Assembly (NCBI GenBank): GCA_021817845.1
Contig: JAKAFW010000002.1
Span: 124,001 to 188,000 of the forward strand
Reading direction: 5' to 3'
DNA from: FEN-1297 sp021817845
GTDB taxonomy: Bacteria > Bacteroidota > Ignavibacteria > Ignavibacteriales > Ignavibacteriaceae
DNA: 64,000 bases
Shown here one piece after another: positions 55,316 through 63,916 of this stretch; position 1 is the first letter of the stretch, and each line of letters starts with the position of its first letter. Under the pieces are notes generated by a model, which searched no databases, had not been told where the DNA came from, and worked only from the letters and a program-made list of their open reading frames with translations. A program made the position numbers and the translations under genes.

Positions 55316-56423
55316 GCTGTATTAAATATTATCAAAGAAAAATCTGAAAGCAAATCACAACAGGCACACAAATGAAAGAAGATTTTTCGAAGCTGTATTA
55401 AATATTATCAAAGAAAAATCTGAAAGCAAATCACAACCCCGGGTAATAAGGTATATATCTCACTCCAGCTGTATTAAATATTATCAAAGAAAAATCTGAA
55501 AGCAAATCACAACCGTTATCAGAGGTGCCATTCAATAACTCATGCTGTATTAAATATTATCAAAGAAAAATCTGAAAGCAAATCACAACACCTTTGGCAA
55601 TGGTCGTATTTATGAGGAAGCTGTATTAAATATTATCAAAGAAAAATCTGAAAGCAAATCACAACGGACCAGGCGATGAAGTGCTTATTCGTTACGCTGT
55701 ATTAAATATTATCAAAGAAAAATCTGAAAGCAAATCACAACATAATGAAATATTTCAAGGCTAAAAAAATGCTGTATTAAATATTATCAAAGAAAAATCT
55801 GAAAGCAAATCACAACCAATTGCGGGAAGGCAGTGCCGGCTTAGGCGCTGTATTAAATATTATCAAAGAAAAATCTGAAAGCAAATCACAACTACGACAA
55901 AGCAATGCTGGGTACCACGATTGCTGTATTAAATATTATCAAAGAAAAATCTGAAAGCAAATCACAACTTCAATCCCCTTCTCCTCCGGAGTTCCAAGCT
56001 GTATTAAATATTATCAAAGAAAAATCTGAAAGCAAATCACAACCGGGGATGTAATCGAATTTTATCAGAATTAGCTGTATTAAATATTATCAAAGAAAAA
56101 TCTGAAAGCAAATCACAACGCAACGATGACGATGATGAGACAATCTATTGCTGTATTAAATATTATCAAAGAAAAATCTGAAAGCAAATCACAACTAAAT
56201 AAAGTCGATTATAGTAAATTAACTGGCTGTATTAAATATTATCAAAGAAAAATCTGAAAGCAAATCACAACTAACATGCTCTTTTAATATTTCACTTTCA
56301 AGCTGTATTAAATATTATCAAAGAAAAATCTGAAAGCAAATCACAACAGAAATGAAGTTCTTCAGTTCTGCGAAAGTGCTGTATTAAATATTATCAAAGA
56401 AAAATCTGAAAGCAAATCACAAC
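55316..56423 (-). CRISPR. CRISPR array, 15 identical 46-bp repeats, 14 spacers
   Basis: Repeat starts on the plus strand: 55316, 55392, 55468, 55544, 55620, 55696, 55771, 55847, 55923, 55998, 56074, 56150, 56226, 56302, 56378. Spacers are 30 bp except the sixth and ninth, 29 bp. Repeats begin GCTGTATTAAATATT and end AAGCAAATCACAAC on the plus strand. On the minus strand they begin GTTGTGATTTGC, the usual crRNA direction of Bacteroides II-C repeats, and this is the strand that pairs with the tracrRNA. All 15 repeats look identical, so no end is degenerate. I did not find any spacer matching elsewhere in the window. Confidence 0.97.
56378..56423 (-). promoter_or_regulatory. Promoter-like signal inside each CRISPR repeat (example: last repeat)
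   Basis: On the minus strand each repeat holds TTGCTT (repeat positions 9-14), 16 bp, then an extended -10 TGATAATAT (28-36). In N. meningitidis II-C the repeats carry an extended -10 that starts a crRNA in each spacer. A Bacteroidota reading (TTTG-N19-TAATATTT) also partly fits. Both readings place the start near the repeat/spacer border. Confidence 0.5.
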
Positions 56424-56434
56424 TTAAGAACTGG

Positions 56435-56848
56435 ATGAAAGGACAGGGTGATGTTTGGAAAGTAATGATTCCAAATTCATTCTTTGATGGATTCAATCCA
56501 TACAGCGACCTCATTCACGGGGACTGGTTTGATCCTGAGGGACGAATGCATCATACAGGTGCTGTTTATCTTAACGGTAACCGGCTTACGGAGGATGCCA
56601 ATCTTGATGGTGTATTTTACTTGGAAATCAAATTCGATAAAGCCTGGATTAAAGAACGAAAGCGTAAACTAATAACAACAGAGCTACTGGGGAAGGCAGC
56701 AATTCCTAATCTTTCATATGAAAATCCCGATGGCTCGTCGATTCGCATTGATACAGACTACTTTGGTAAGCCTCGGAAGGAAACTAATCCAACGCCCGGA
56801 CCTTTTGAGAATCCCGGAAACGGTTTGCTTTCTCTAAAAGTATGGTGA
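56435..56848 (+). CDS. Unrecognised frame abutting the array, possibly a 3' gene remnant
   Basis: 137 codons from the ATG at 56435, 12 bp after the last repeat, with no ribosome site. The frame is open further upstream through the whole last repeat and spacer 14, to a stop in the previous repeat. Codon use and composition (Gly, Asp, Pro, Asn rich; motifs NPYSDLIHGDWFDPEG and YLNGNRL) look like a real protein, perhaps from a surface or phage protein. It also has a smooth C-terminus (PGPFENPGNGLLSLKVW). I do not recognise the family. Best reading: the 3' end of a gene whose start was lost when the array arrived or grew. Confidence 0.5.
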   Translation: MKGQGDVWKVMIPNSFFDGFNPYSDLIHGDWFDPEGRMHHTGAVYLNGNRLTEDANLDGVFYLEIKFDKAWIKERKRKLITTELLGKAAIPNLSYENPDGSSIRIDTDYFGKPRKETNPTPGPFENPGNGLLSLKVW

Positions 56849-57063
56849 CGAAAATATAATGATAAACAGATTCTTTAAGGAATTCCAAATATTATTTCAC
56901 TTGAACTATTATTGGAGATGAGGTATAGAGACAAACTGTATAAAAAATAAAGTGTAAAAATTTGGTTTTTGAGAAACCACACTATAATTTTGTTGTAATG
57001 TGTATTTATTAATGGTAATATATTCAAACGATAGTAATAATTTTAACTTAGGAGAATAGTAAA

Positions 57064-57240
57064 ATGGAAGTCAAAATAGAAGATGGTAAGCTCATCATAG
57101 TCATCGAGTTACAAAAGCCAACACCGAGTGCATCCGGGAAAACATTAGTGGTAGCAACTACACATGGAAACATGCCCACCGATTGTGTTATTGATGGCAA
57201 AAAAGTCGTCATTGGTCTGAATGCTTACATAAAAAAATAG
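57064..57240 (+). CDS. Small 58-residue protein
   Basis: 58 residues, missed by most length cut-offs. AGGAGA ribosome site is 8-13 bp upstream of the ATG. The sequence has alternating beta-type stretches (KIEDGKLIIVIEL and KTLVVATTHG, DGKKVVIGLNAY), one Cys, and no membrane segment. It is followed by another small gene 48 bp later. It resembles small proteins found in many environmental bacteria, but I cannot name a family. Confidence 0.6.
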   Translation: MEVKIEDGKLIIVIELQKPTPSASGKTLVVATTHGNMPTDCVIDGKKVVIGLNAYIKK

Positions 57241-57288
57241 CTCCTTACTTGTGTTCATTTTATCCATATTAATTCTTGAATTTACTGC

Positions 57289-57465
57289 ATGGCTATTAAC
57301 TGCAGAAAATGCAAACATTTTTTTATCACTTGGGATCCGAATAATCCCTATGGTTGTAAAAGTTTCGGTATGAAGACAAAACAGATGCCGTCTGTAGAAG
57401 TTTACGTTACATCCGGAAAGGAATGTTTAAAATTTCAGAGGAAAGAGGAAGCTCCCAAAAAATAA
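57289..57465 (+). CDS. Small zinc-binding-type protein (four Cys)
   Basis: 58 residues with CRKCKHFFITWDPNNPYGC, then KSFGMKTKQMPS and SGKECLKF. Four Cys (5, 8, 23, 46) spaced CxxC-14-C-22-C suggest a zinc site. I recall this CxxC..Y..TWD..PYGCK.FG.K....PS pattern in a small family widespread in Proteobacteria and related phyla, sometimes annotated as a glycosylase fragment without evidence. The function is unknown. It lies between another tiny gene and cstA. Confidence 0.65.
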   Translation: MAINCRKCKHFFITWDPNNPYGCKSFGMKTKQMPSVEVYVTSGKECLKFQRKEEAPKK

Positions 57466-57700
57466 GTCAATATCTGAAATCTTTTTATATATAATTTGTA
57501 TACTTCATTTTTTACATTTTTCTCTTATTCTGATGATTTCTCCATGACTATATCAATGGAGCATTTTGTAATAAGCCGGCTTTGAAACACTTTACTTTTT
57601 ACTCAAAGAAAGACTATTTTAAGTTAAATATTTTTTAGAGAATTTTTAGAAACAATAAAATTTTCGATCTAACAGGGTTCAAATATATAAAGGAGAAAAT

Positions 57701-59479
57701 ATGACTATTTTATTTTCTTTAGGTTTGGCACTCTTCCTTTTCTTTCTTGCTTCAAAATTTTATGCAAAATATATCGCTAAAAATTTGGGGGAAGATCCTT
57801 CTAACCCGACACCTGCAAGTAAAAACAACGACGGTCGTGATTTTGTTCCAACTAAACGTTATGTAGTTTTCGCACATCATTTTTCTGCTATTGCAGGTGC
57901 GGGCCCGATAATTGGGCCTACAATGGCAATACTTTACGGTGTAGTACCTGCATGGTTGTGGATAGTTTTCGGTGGAATTTTCTTCGGTGCAGTACATGAT
58001 TTTACTGTTCTTTTTATTAGTATACGCGAAAATGGACGGTCGATTGCAGAGGTAGCGAGGAAAACCCTCGGCACAGCCGGTTTCAATCTTTTTATAACAT
58101 TCACTATTTTTATGCTAGTACTTATTACCTCATCATTCCTTAGCGCAACGGCAATTTCACTCACATCTCTATGGCCTCTCACAAAGCTTGGATTGTCCAG
58201 TAATGAAACTATTCTTCATACGGTTATTAAAAACGGAATCACTTACGGAAAAATAGGCGGCATTGCTTCAATGTCCGTTATTATAATTACTCTTCTTTCC
58301 CCTTTGCTCGGATGGTTGATTTTTAAAAAAGGTATAAAGTCAATCTATGCCTACTTAATTGCGTTTTTCATTTGTACAGTTTCAATTGTTTTAGGAATAT
58401 TTTATCCTGTTACATTATCTCCAACCGTCTGGATGATAATAATATCAGTTTATGTTTTAATAGCAGCTGGTACTCCCGTTTGGCTGATTCTGCAGCCGAG
58501 GGATTTTATAAATGTCCAAATACTTTACGGCGGGATTGCACTAATGGTAATTTCGTTGTTGTTTACCGGATTTAGCGGAACGGCAATCTCAATGCCAAGT
58601 TTTAATCTTGCCGAAGGCGTAAAGAGCTTAGGTTTTATATGGCCGATGATGTTTATTACAATTGCTTGCGGTGCTATTTCCGGATTCCATTCTCTTGTTG
58701 CCGGAGGTACAACCAGTAAACAAATATCAAAAGAAGTAGACGCAAGAAAGATTGGGTTTAACGCCATGCTGTTGGAATCGGTACTGGCAATTTGCGTTGT
58801 GCTCGCTATTGGCGTTGGATTATCTTTTGTTGATTACAAATCAATTGTATGGCCTTCAGATCCATCTATTAGATCCAATCCTATCTTGGGTTTTTCTCTT
58901 GCTGCAGGACATTTATTTAACAAAGGAGTTGGAATTCCGGTTTCGCTCGGTACAGTATTCGGGATTCTTTTAGTTGAAGGTTTTGTAATTACAACACTTG
59001 ATGCGGCAATTCGCCTTAACCGTTATTTATTTGAGGAGCTCTGGACAATACTTTTCAAAACTGTCCCGAAGATTTTGAAGTATTACTGGGTCAATGCAGG
59101 AATTTCTGTTTTATTGATGTGGATTCTCGGCTATTCAAATGCATTCTCAGTTTTATGGCCTATTTTCGGTTCTGCAAACCAGTTGCTGGCTGCGCTCGGG
59201 CTGCTTGCGGTTTCAAGCTGGCTACTTATTAAAGGTAAAAAATATTTCTATGCTCTACTTCCGGCAATATTCATGATTGTTACAACTATTACTTCATTAA
59301 TTATTTTATTGGAGAGCTACATTAATACCCATAATTATATTTTGATGGTAATTGATATCATGTTGTTCATTTTATCTATCGGTGTGATTGTTCTTGTAAT
59401 TAAAACTTTTCTTAAACCAAAAGAAAAAGAGATTCAAACTATAAAGGAAAAAGTTTCGGAGCCGGTAACTAATTTTTAA
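57701..59479 (+). CDS. cstA: Carbon starvation protein CstA (peptide/pyruvate transporter)
   Basis: 592 residues with about 16 membrane helices. The family core is clear: KRYVVFAHHFSAIAGAGPI, GPTMAILYGVVPAWLWI, AVHDFTVLF, CGAISGFHSLVAGGTTSKQ and FGSANQLLAALGLL. CstA takes up peptides or pyruvate across the inner membrane when carbon is short. AAGGAG lies 6 bp before the ATG. The gene is monocistronic. The last 40 residues are a cytoplasmic Lys/Glu tail. Confidence 0.93.
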   Translation: MTILFSLGLALFLFFLASKFYAKYIAKNLGEDPSNPTPASKNNDGRDFVPTKRYVVFAHHFSAIAGAGPIIGPTMAILYGVVPAWLWIVFGGIFFGAVHDFTVLFISIRENGRSIAEVARKTLGTAGFNLFITFTIFMLVLITSSFLSATAISLTSLWPLTKLGLSSNETILHTVIKNGITYGKIGGIASMSVIIITLLSPLLGWLIFKKGIKSIYAYLIAFFICTVSIVLGIFYPVTLSPTVWMIIISVYVLIAAGTPVWLILQPRDFINVQILYGGIALMVISLLFTGFSGTAISMPSFNLAEGVKSLGFIWPMMFITIACGAISGFHSLVAGGTTSKQISKEVDARKIGFNAMLLESVLAICVVLAIGVGLSFVDYKSIVWPSDPSIRSNPILGFSLAAGHLFNKGVGIPVSLGTVFGILLVEGFVITTLDAAIRLNRYLFEELWTILFKTVPKILKYYWVNAGISVLLMWILGYSNAFSVLWPIFGSANQLLAALGLLAVSSWLLIKGKKYFYALLPAIFMIVTTITSLIILLESYINTHNYILMVIDIMLFILSIGVIVLVIKTFLKPKEKEIQTIKEKVSEPVTNF

Positions 59480-59622
59480 TCCATAATTTTCATTAAGGAT
59501 TAGAATGGATAAAAAGGTTATTATATCCATTCGACCGGTAAAGAAAATTATTGACTTAGGTTGCGCAGAAATGCATTTTAATAAAAAAAATGACAAGGAG
59601 GTTCGAAACCGTTTCTTGTATC

Positions 59623-59660
59623 AATTTGCTTGCAATACAATATTGCATTGCAAGCAAATT
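59623..59660. terminator. Strong inverted repeat between convergent cstA and OmpA-like genes
   Basis: A 14-bp perfect stem, AATTTGCTTGCAAT (59623-59636) with ATTGCAAGCAAATT (59647-59660), and a 10-nt loop. It lies in the 284-bp gap between convergent genes, so it may terminate either transcript, although no T-run follows. Confidence 0.55.
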
Positions 59661-59763
59661 CATTCAATAGAGGATTTCTTCTGACTATATGGTTACCGAA
59701 AACAATTCCTAATAATTTACTAATAGTTTAGTTGGCTTATTATAATAAAGAAATTTTGAACTA

Positions 59764-61032
59764 TTATAATTTTAAGAACTCAACCCTGCGGTTAAGAGCT
59801 TTGTTCGTGATGCTATCATTCTGAGCAACTGGTTCACTTTCACCTTTTCCATCGGTTTCAATTCGTAATGCCTCGATACTAAAATCTTTAACTAAAGCAT
59901 CCTTAACAGAAGCTGCACGACGTTTTGATAAATCCAGGTTTGATTTATCATCACCATCGGAATCCGTATGACCAACAATTTTAATTTTTACAGTTGGATT
60001 ATCCTTTAGTATTGCAGCAATCTCTTTGATTGAAGGATATGATTCTTGTTTTACAATATCTTTATTTACATCAAAATAAATTCCGTAGCTAATTAGTTTA
60101 CCTTCGGTAAGAAGCTTACTGCGCATATCGGGCAAACCGGTTGCAATGCGGAAATTACTAAACATCGTCGTGCCCCGGTCAAAACGAACCATATTATATT
60201 TATAGTTTTGTGACATAGCTTTTGGGAGATCAAAAAGCTTTTGTTCTCCTACATAAAGCTTTATTCTCGTCTTCTGAACACAAATTGAAATTCTATATTT
60301 TTTATTCGGAAGTAATCTGGGCTCATTTTCTATCCCTTTTAGCTCAGGAGAATGGTCATTAAAATAAGTGGAATAATAATTAGAATATTCAAAAGAGAAG
60401 CGAATTCCTGCATCGCCCGGTCTTGCTAAACCATAGACTAAATCTTTTGGTTTCTTAGTGCTTAGTATGGAAAATGAAAATGCCGAGTTGTTATTATTCT
60501 TGGAATCTTTAACTGGAATAACATCGAACTCAATCGTATAATTATCAGGCAATGTTAAGGGAGCATCAAGAGTTGTAGCCCCTCTTCCGTTTGTAATATT
60601 GAACCATCTTCCTTCTGCAATATTTGTAGTTACAACTTCACCGGACCCGGTTGTATTCCATTGAACCGGGAAGTCGCCAATATTTTCTGCTGTAAAGTCA
60701 TCAAAGGAAATAACCTTTTCTCCCGGTATAAAATCATATTTGGAATTGATTACAATCTGAGTATTATTTTCGGTTTCTTTCTTTACATTATTGGATTTCT
60801 GTTCGTCCTTTTTAGGATCTTGTTGTTTATCTTTATTGCCCGTTAATTGATTTTCAGCTTCGTCATAAGCTTTATTCACACCTTTATTGATTTTATCTTC
60901 AGTCCTTCTTTCCCCTTCTTTTTTAATTTTTTCTTCTGTCTTTTTTTTCAGCTTATCTAAAAATTGGGCTGGTGAGGTTTGGATAAAACAAATACTGAGT
61001 ATAAGGACGAAAACAACTGATAGCTTTTTCAT
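59764..61032 (-). CDS. OmpA-domain envelope protein
   Basis: 422 residues from the ATG at 61032, which has GAGGAG 8 bp upstream; the open frame extends 15 codons further. Signal peptide (MKKLSVVFVLILSICFIQT, cleaved near SPAQ), a Lys/Glu coiled coil (about 25-105), a middle beta domain resembling a lectin/laminin-G fold (about 120-300, WNTTGSGEVVTTN, YTIEFDVIP, MVRFDRG), and a C-terminal OmpA-like peptidoglycan-binding domain (about 310-422, IKIVGHTDSDGDDKSNLDLS, KRRAASVKDALV, NRRVEFLKL). It should sit in the periplasm and link the peptidoglycan to the outer membrane. The middle domain may bind glycan; that is inference. Confidence 0.85.
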   Translation of the reverse strand: MKKLSVVFVLILSICFIQTSPAQFLDKLKKKTEEKIKKEGERRTEDKINKGVNKAYDEAENQLTGNKDKQQDPKKDEQKSNNVKKETENNTQIVINSKYDFIPGEKVISFDDFTAENIGDFPVQWNTTGSGEVVTTNIAEGRWFNITNGRGATTLDAPLTLPDNYTIEFDVIPVKDSKNNNNSAFSFSILSTKKPKDLVYGLARPGDAGIRFSFEYSNYYSTYFNDHSPELKGIENEPRLLPNKKYRISICVQKTRIKLYVGEQKLFDLPKAMSQNYKYNMVRFDRGTTMFSNFRIATGLPDMRSKLLTEGKLISYGIYFDVNKDIVKQESYPSIKEIAAILKDNPTVKIKIVGHTDSDGDDKSNLDLSKRRAASVKDALVKDFSIEALRIETDGKGESEPVAQNDSITNKALNRRVEFLKL

Positions 61033-61429
61033 TTTGTGACTCCTCATAAAGTTTTTGAAATTAAGATTTAGTATCATATTTCTTATCTATTACGAACAGC
61101 AAATAAAATAGCGGACACAAATTTCTCCCGCCCAGGAAGTACTAAACTGTAAAGAAAAGTCAGGTATATTTCCGAAAATATAATCATACTTCGAAAATAT
61201 CGTTGTGAATGTATTAGTTTGGCTACATGACAGATATATATTAGAGAAACACTTATTATGACGAATTTAGAATATAATTTACTTTTCATAACATTTTCAA
61301 CTTTTAATGTTAATTTTCAAGTAATTGGTTATAATATAACAATATTATTAAAAAAAACAAACGCTCACTTCAGCAGGGAATTATAAAATAGCATCACGCA
61401 ACTCCAGGAATATTGGAATATTAGGTAAT
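61033..61429. other. Intergenic region
   Basis: AT-rich. A 68-codon frame (61083-61289, minus) starts without a ribosome site and is doubtful. Otherwise only a short TGGAATAT fragment near 61407 is seen. Confidence 0.45.
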
Positions 61430-61810
61430 CTATTCCGATTTCTTTTCTTCATTTGGAAAAGATCCTGCAATGAAAAAAGCAGCGCCGCATAGTGAGGTAT
61501 CTTTTAGCAAATTCGCAAATTCCATTTGCATTATAGCAGGATTAAAAAGCCCCGGCAGGTGGATTGTCAACACGAATATCGCCAGCATAATTCCTAACAA
61601 AGTAGCTGAAAGCCTAATATATTTTTTTATTATTATACTAATACCCGCCAGAACAAGCGCTAAACCGACAAGATAAATCCAGAAGACTCCCCCGGGAATA
61701 AATGAGGGAACATAGCCAGCCATTTGTGATCCCATTTTAAAGTGATTTAATCCAAAAATAATAAATGGTAATCCGAAGATGACCCTTCCGGCATTCTTTA
61801 GGTTTTCCAT
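61430..61810 (-). CDS. DoxX-like membrane protein
   Basis: 126 residues with four membrane helices and the DoxX-type start (GRVIFGLPFIIFGLNHF). An AAGGAG ribosome site lies 5-6 bp before the ATG. DoxX-family proteins are small inner-membrane proteins linked in some bacteria to oxidative stress or thiosulfate quinone oxidoreductase; no enzyme partner is seen here. Single gene. Confidence 0.75.
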   Translation of the reverse strand: MENLKNAGRVIFGLPFIIFGLNHFKMGSQMAGYVPSFIPGGVFWIYLVGLALVLAGISIIIKKYIRLSATLLGIMLAIFVLTIHLPGLFNPAIMQMEFANLLKDTSLCGAAFFIAGSFPNEEKKSE

Positions 61811-62053
61811 AGAATCTCCTTAAAAAAGTTTATAGATTTATATTTAACAGTAAGACAAGGAACGATTATATTTAATTTGGGTACAGAATATAATAAAGTC
61901 AAGAAAAAAGATTGCGCTACCTTGTATATCACAGAAAGGATGAAATTTCTTATAAAAGCACTATTATAAAAAAGTCAACCGGATTGGCATTATTAGTTAC
62001 GTTGCCTACCCGGTTGCTGGAGAAGCGAATATTTTGATGCGGTTTTCTGTTTA

Positions 62054-62236
62054 TTATGTTTGACCGATAGCTGATTTACTGCTTTCTTCTTTTATAAAAA
62101 TATTAAGAAGAAGGAATAATGATGAAAACAGTAATGAAATTATTATTTCAAGCGATTCCAATCTTATCGCGGAAATTATTCCGGCGAGAAGGAAAACTAA
62201 AGAATTAAACAGAAGTTTCATGTTTTTTATTTTCAT
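62054..62236 (-). CDS. Small membrane protein
   Basis: About 60 residues with two hydrophobic helices (LLFNSLVFLLAGIISAI, and LEIIISLLFSSLFLLLNIFI). The most likely start is the ATG at 62236, with GAGG 10 bp upstream; an in-frame TTG lies 5 codons before. Not recognised. Possibly real, but the region has no conserved partner. Confidence 0.45.
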   Translation of the reverse strand: MKIKNMKLLFNSLVFLLAGIISAIRLESLEIIISLLFSSLFLLLNIFIKEESSKSAIGQT

Positions 62237-62524
62237 ATATCGGATCCTCAACTATCGTTAAATATCTTTTGAAATTAAATTTATCCTGATCGAAGGAGTA
62301 AATTAATTTTGTGACAAACATAGTCTTAGTCTATTAAGACAATATTACGCTACTGTTATTAGAATGTTAATTCCCTCTTGCTGATAGGGATGACTAGGAA
62401 TTTTGAATTTGTTGTGAGAGTTACTTAAGAGATTTCTCCTTCGAAGTTTAAGGTTTTGGGTCTCCTTTCGCATTTAGTATTTTTACAGATGGAATTAAGA
62501 GAAAATATAATTTAGGGATCAAAT

Positions 62525-63565
62525 ATGACAAGAAAAGAGTTACCCGAACCCGAGTATTTTAGAGAAGACAAGGTGGGTGAGGTTTGGAAAGTAGACTATG
62601 AGCAGCGCGCTAAGGATGCATTTAATTGGGCTAAGAAATTTAATATAAGACCTTCTTACGAAGATAAATTTAAGGTTTGTTTGTTAGCAGTTGATATGCA
62701 AAACACTTTTTGCATTCCCGGCTTTGAATTATTTGTCGGCGGCAGAAGCGGCATGGGGGCTGTTGACGACACAAACCGCTTCTGCAGATTCATTTACCGT
62801 AATCTTGATTTGGTTACAGAAATAATTCCGACTATGGATACTCATCATCCTTTACAAATTTTTCATTCAATATTTTTAGTGAACGATAAAGGAGAACATC
62901 CTTTACCGTACACGTTAATATCTTTGGAAGATGTTGAGAATGGTTTGTGGAGAATAAATGACAAAGTATGTAAAGATCTGGGCATCAAGAGTAACGAGGC
63001 AGAAAATTATCTTCGTCATTATACTGAGAAACTAAAGCAAGGAAATAAATATAGTCTTACAATCTGGCCATATCACGCTATGCTCGGCGGAATAGGAAAT
63101 GCTTTGGTGTCAGCTTTAGATGAAGCGATTTTTTTTCACAGTATTGCCAGATACAGCCAACCGGATTTTCAGGTTAAGGGGAACAATCCTTTTACTGAGC
63201 ACTATTCGATCTTCGGTCCTGAAGTTCGTGAAGGAATCAACGGCAATAAGATTGCAGACAAAAATACATCTTTGATTGAAAAATTATTAGGATATGACGC
63301 GATAATTATTGCGGGTCAGGCAAAAAGTCATTGTGTAGCTTGGACAATCGACGATTTATTGAATGATTTTCTTCTGAGAGAAAAACATCTTACCAGCAAA
63401 GTTTATCTTCTTGAAGATTGTACCTCTTCGGTAGTTGTTCCAGGTGTAATTGATTACACCGATGATGCAAATAAGTCGTTCCAAAAATTTGCCGATGCAG
63501 GTATGCACATTGTTAAGTCAACAGATTCAATTGAAAGTTGGCCGGGAATGAACTTTCCCTATTAA
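62525..63565 (+). CDS. Isochorismatase/nicotinamidase-family cysteine hydrolase
   Basis: 346 residues, about 150 longer than typical nicotinamidases. Catalytic Asp in LLAVDMQNTFC, metal-type motif in MDTHHPLQIF, conserved Lys region, and catalytic Cys in QAKSHCVAWTI with the following cis-peptide region. Extra segments (about 100-150 and 200-230) enlarge the substrate pocket. It hydrolyses an amide or a related bond; the substrate is not predictable. Starts with ATG at 62525, 4-nt A/T leader after TAGGGATC. Confidence 0.8.
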   Translation: MTRKELPEPEYFREDKVGEVWKVDYEQRAKDAFNWAKKFNIRPSYEDKFKVCLLAVDMQNTFCIPGFELFVGGRSGMGAVDDTNRFCRFIYRNLDLVTEIIPTMDTHHPLQIFHSIFLVNDKGEHPLPYTLISLEDVENGLWRINDKVCKDLGIKSNEAENYLRHYTEKLKQGNKYSLTIWPYHAMLGGIGNALVSALDEAIFFHSIARYSQPDFQVKGNNPFTEHYSIFGPEVREGINGNKIADKNTSLIEKLLGYDAIIIAGQAKSHCVAWTIDDLLNDFLLREKHLTSKVYLLEDCTSSVVVPGVIDYTDDANKSFQKFADAGMHIVKSTDSIESWPGMNFPY

Positions 63566-63569
63566 TAAA

Positions 63570-63619
63570 ATGAGGGGCTGATTTATAATTCCCAGCGGAA
63601 TTTAAAATCAACCCCTCAT
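63570..63619. terminator. Bidirectional terminator between hydrolase and groES
   Basis: ATGAGGGG (63570-63577) plus TGATTT pairs with AAATCA plus CCCCTCAT (63605-63619), one mismatch inside, 20-nt loop. It lies 4 bp after the hydrolase stop and just before the convergent groES stop. Confidence 0.75.
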
Positions 63620-63643
63620 CTTCGAGGTGCTAATAATTGAAGT

Positions 63644-63916
63644 TTAATCCTCAACTACTGCTAAAATGTCAGTTCGCTGAACAATCTTATATTCTTTGCT
63701 GTCGAAGGATATCTCTTCACCGCCATATTTAGTAAACAATATCTTATTTCCCTCTTTAACTTTTTCACGTAAATCCTCGTCGGTACCAACAGCGACAACT
63801 TTTCCCATACGCGGTTTTTCTTTCGCGGTATCAGGAATAATAATTCCTGAATAAGTTTTTTCTTCTTCTTCGATCAGTTCTATAAGAACACGATCATCCA
63901 TTGGTTTTATTTTCAT
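63644..63916 (-). CDS. groES: Co-chaperonin GroES (orphan copy)
   Basis: 90 residues with the full GroES pattern: KPMDDRVLIELIE, mobile loop near SGIIIPDTAKEKP, GKVVAVG, and GNKILFTKYGGEEI. GroES caps GroEL and lets folding take place inside. AAGGAGACTTT precedes the ATG. In most genomes groEL follows immediately; here the next gene downstream is on the opposite strand, so groEL is not linked on this side. No CIRCE element is visible in the 84 bp upstream that are in the window. Confidence 0.93.
   Translation of the reverse strand: MKIKPMDDRVLIELIEEEEKTYSGIIIPDTAKEKPRMGKVVAVGTDEDLREKVKEGNKILFTKYGGEEISFDSKEYKIVQRTDILAVVED

Noticed and set aside
59505..59684. 59-codon frame after cstA
   Set aside because: It reads through the 14-bp inverted repeat at 59623-59660, which is better explained as a terminator.
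61083..61289. 68-codon frame after the OmpA-like gene's start
   Set aside because: No ribosome site and no family; hydrophobic stretches come from AT-rich DNA.
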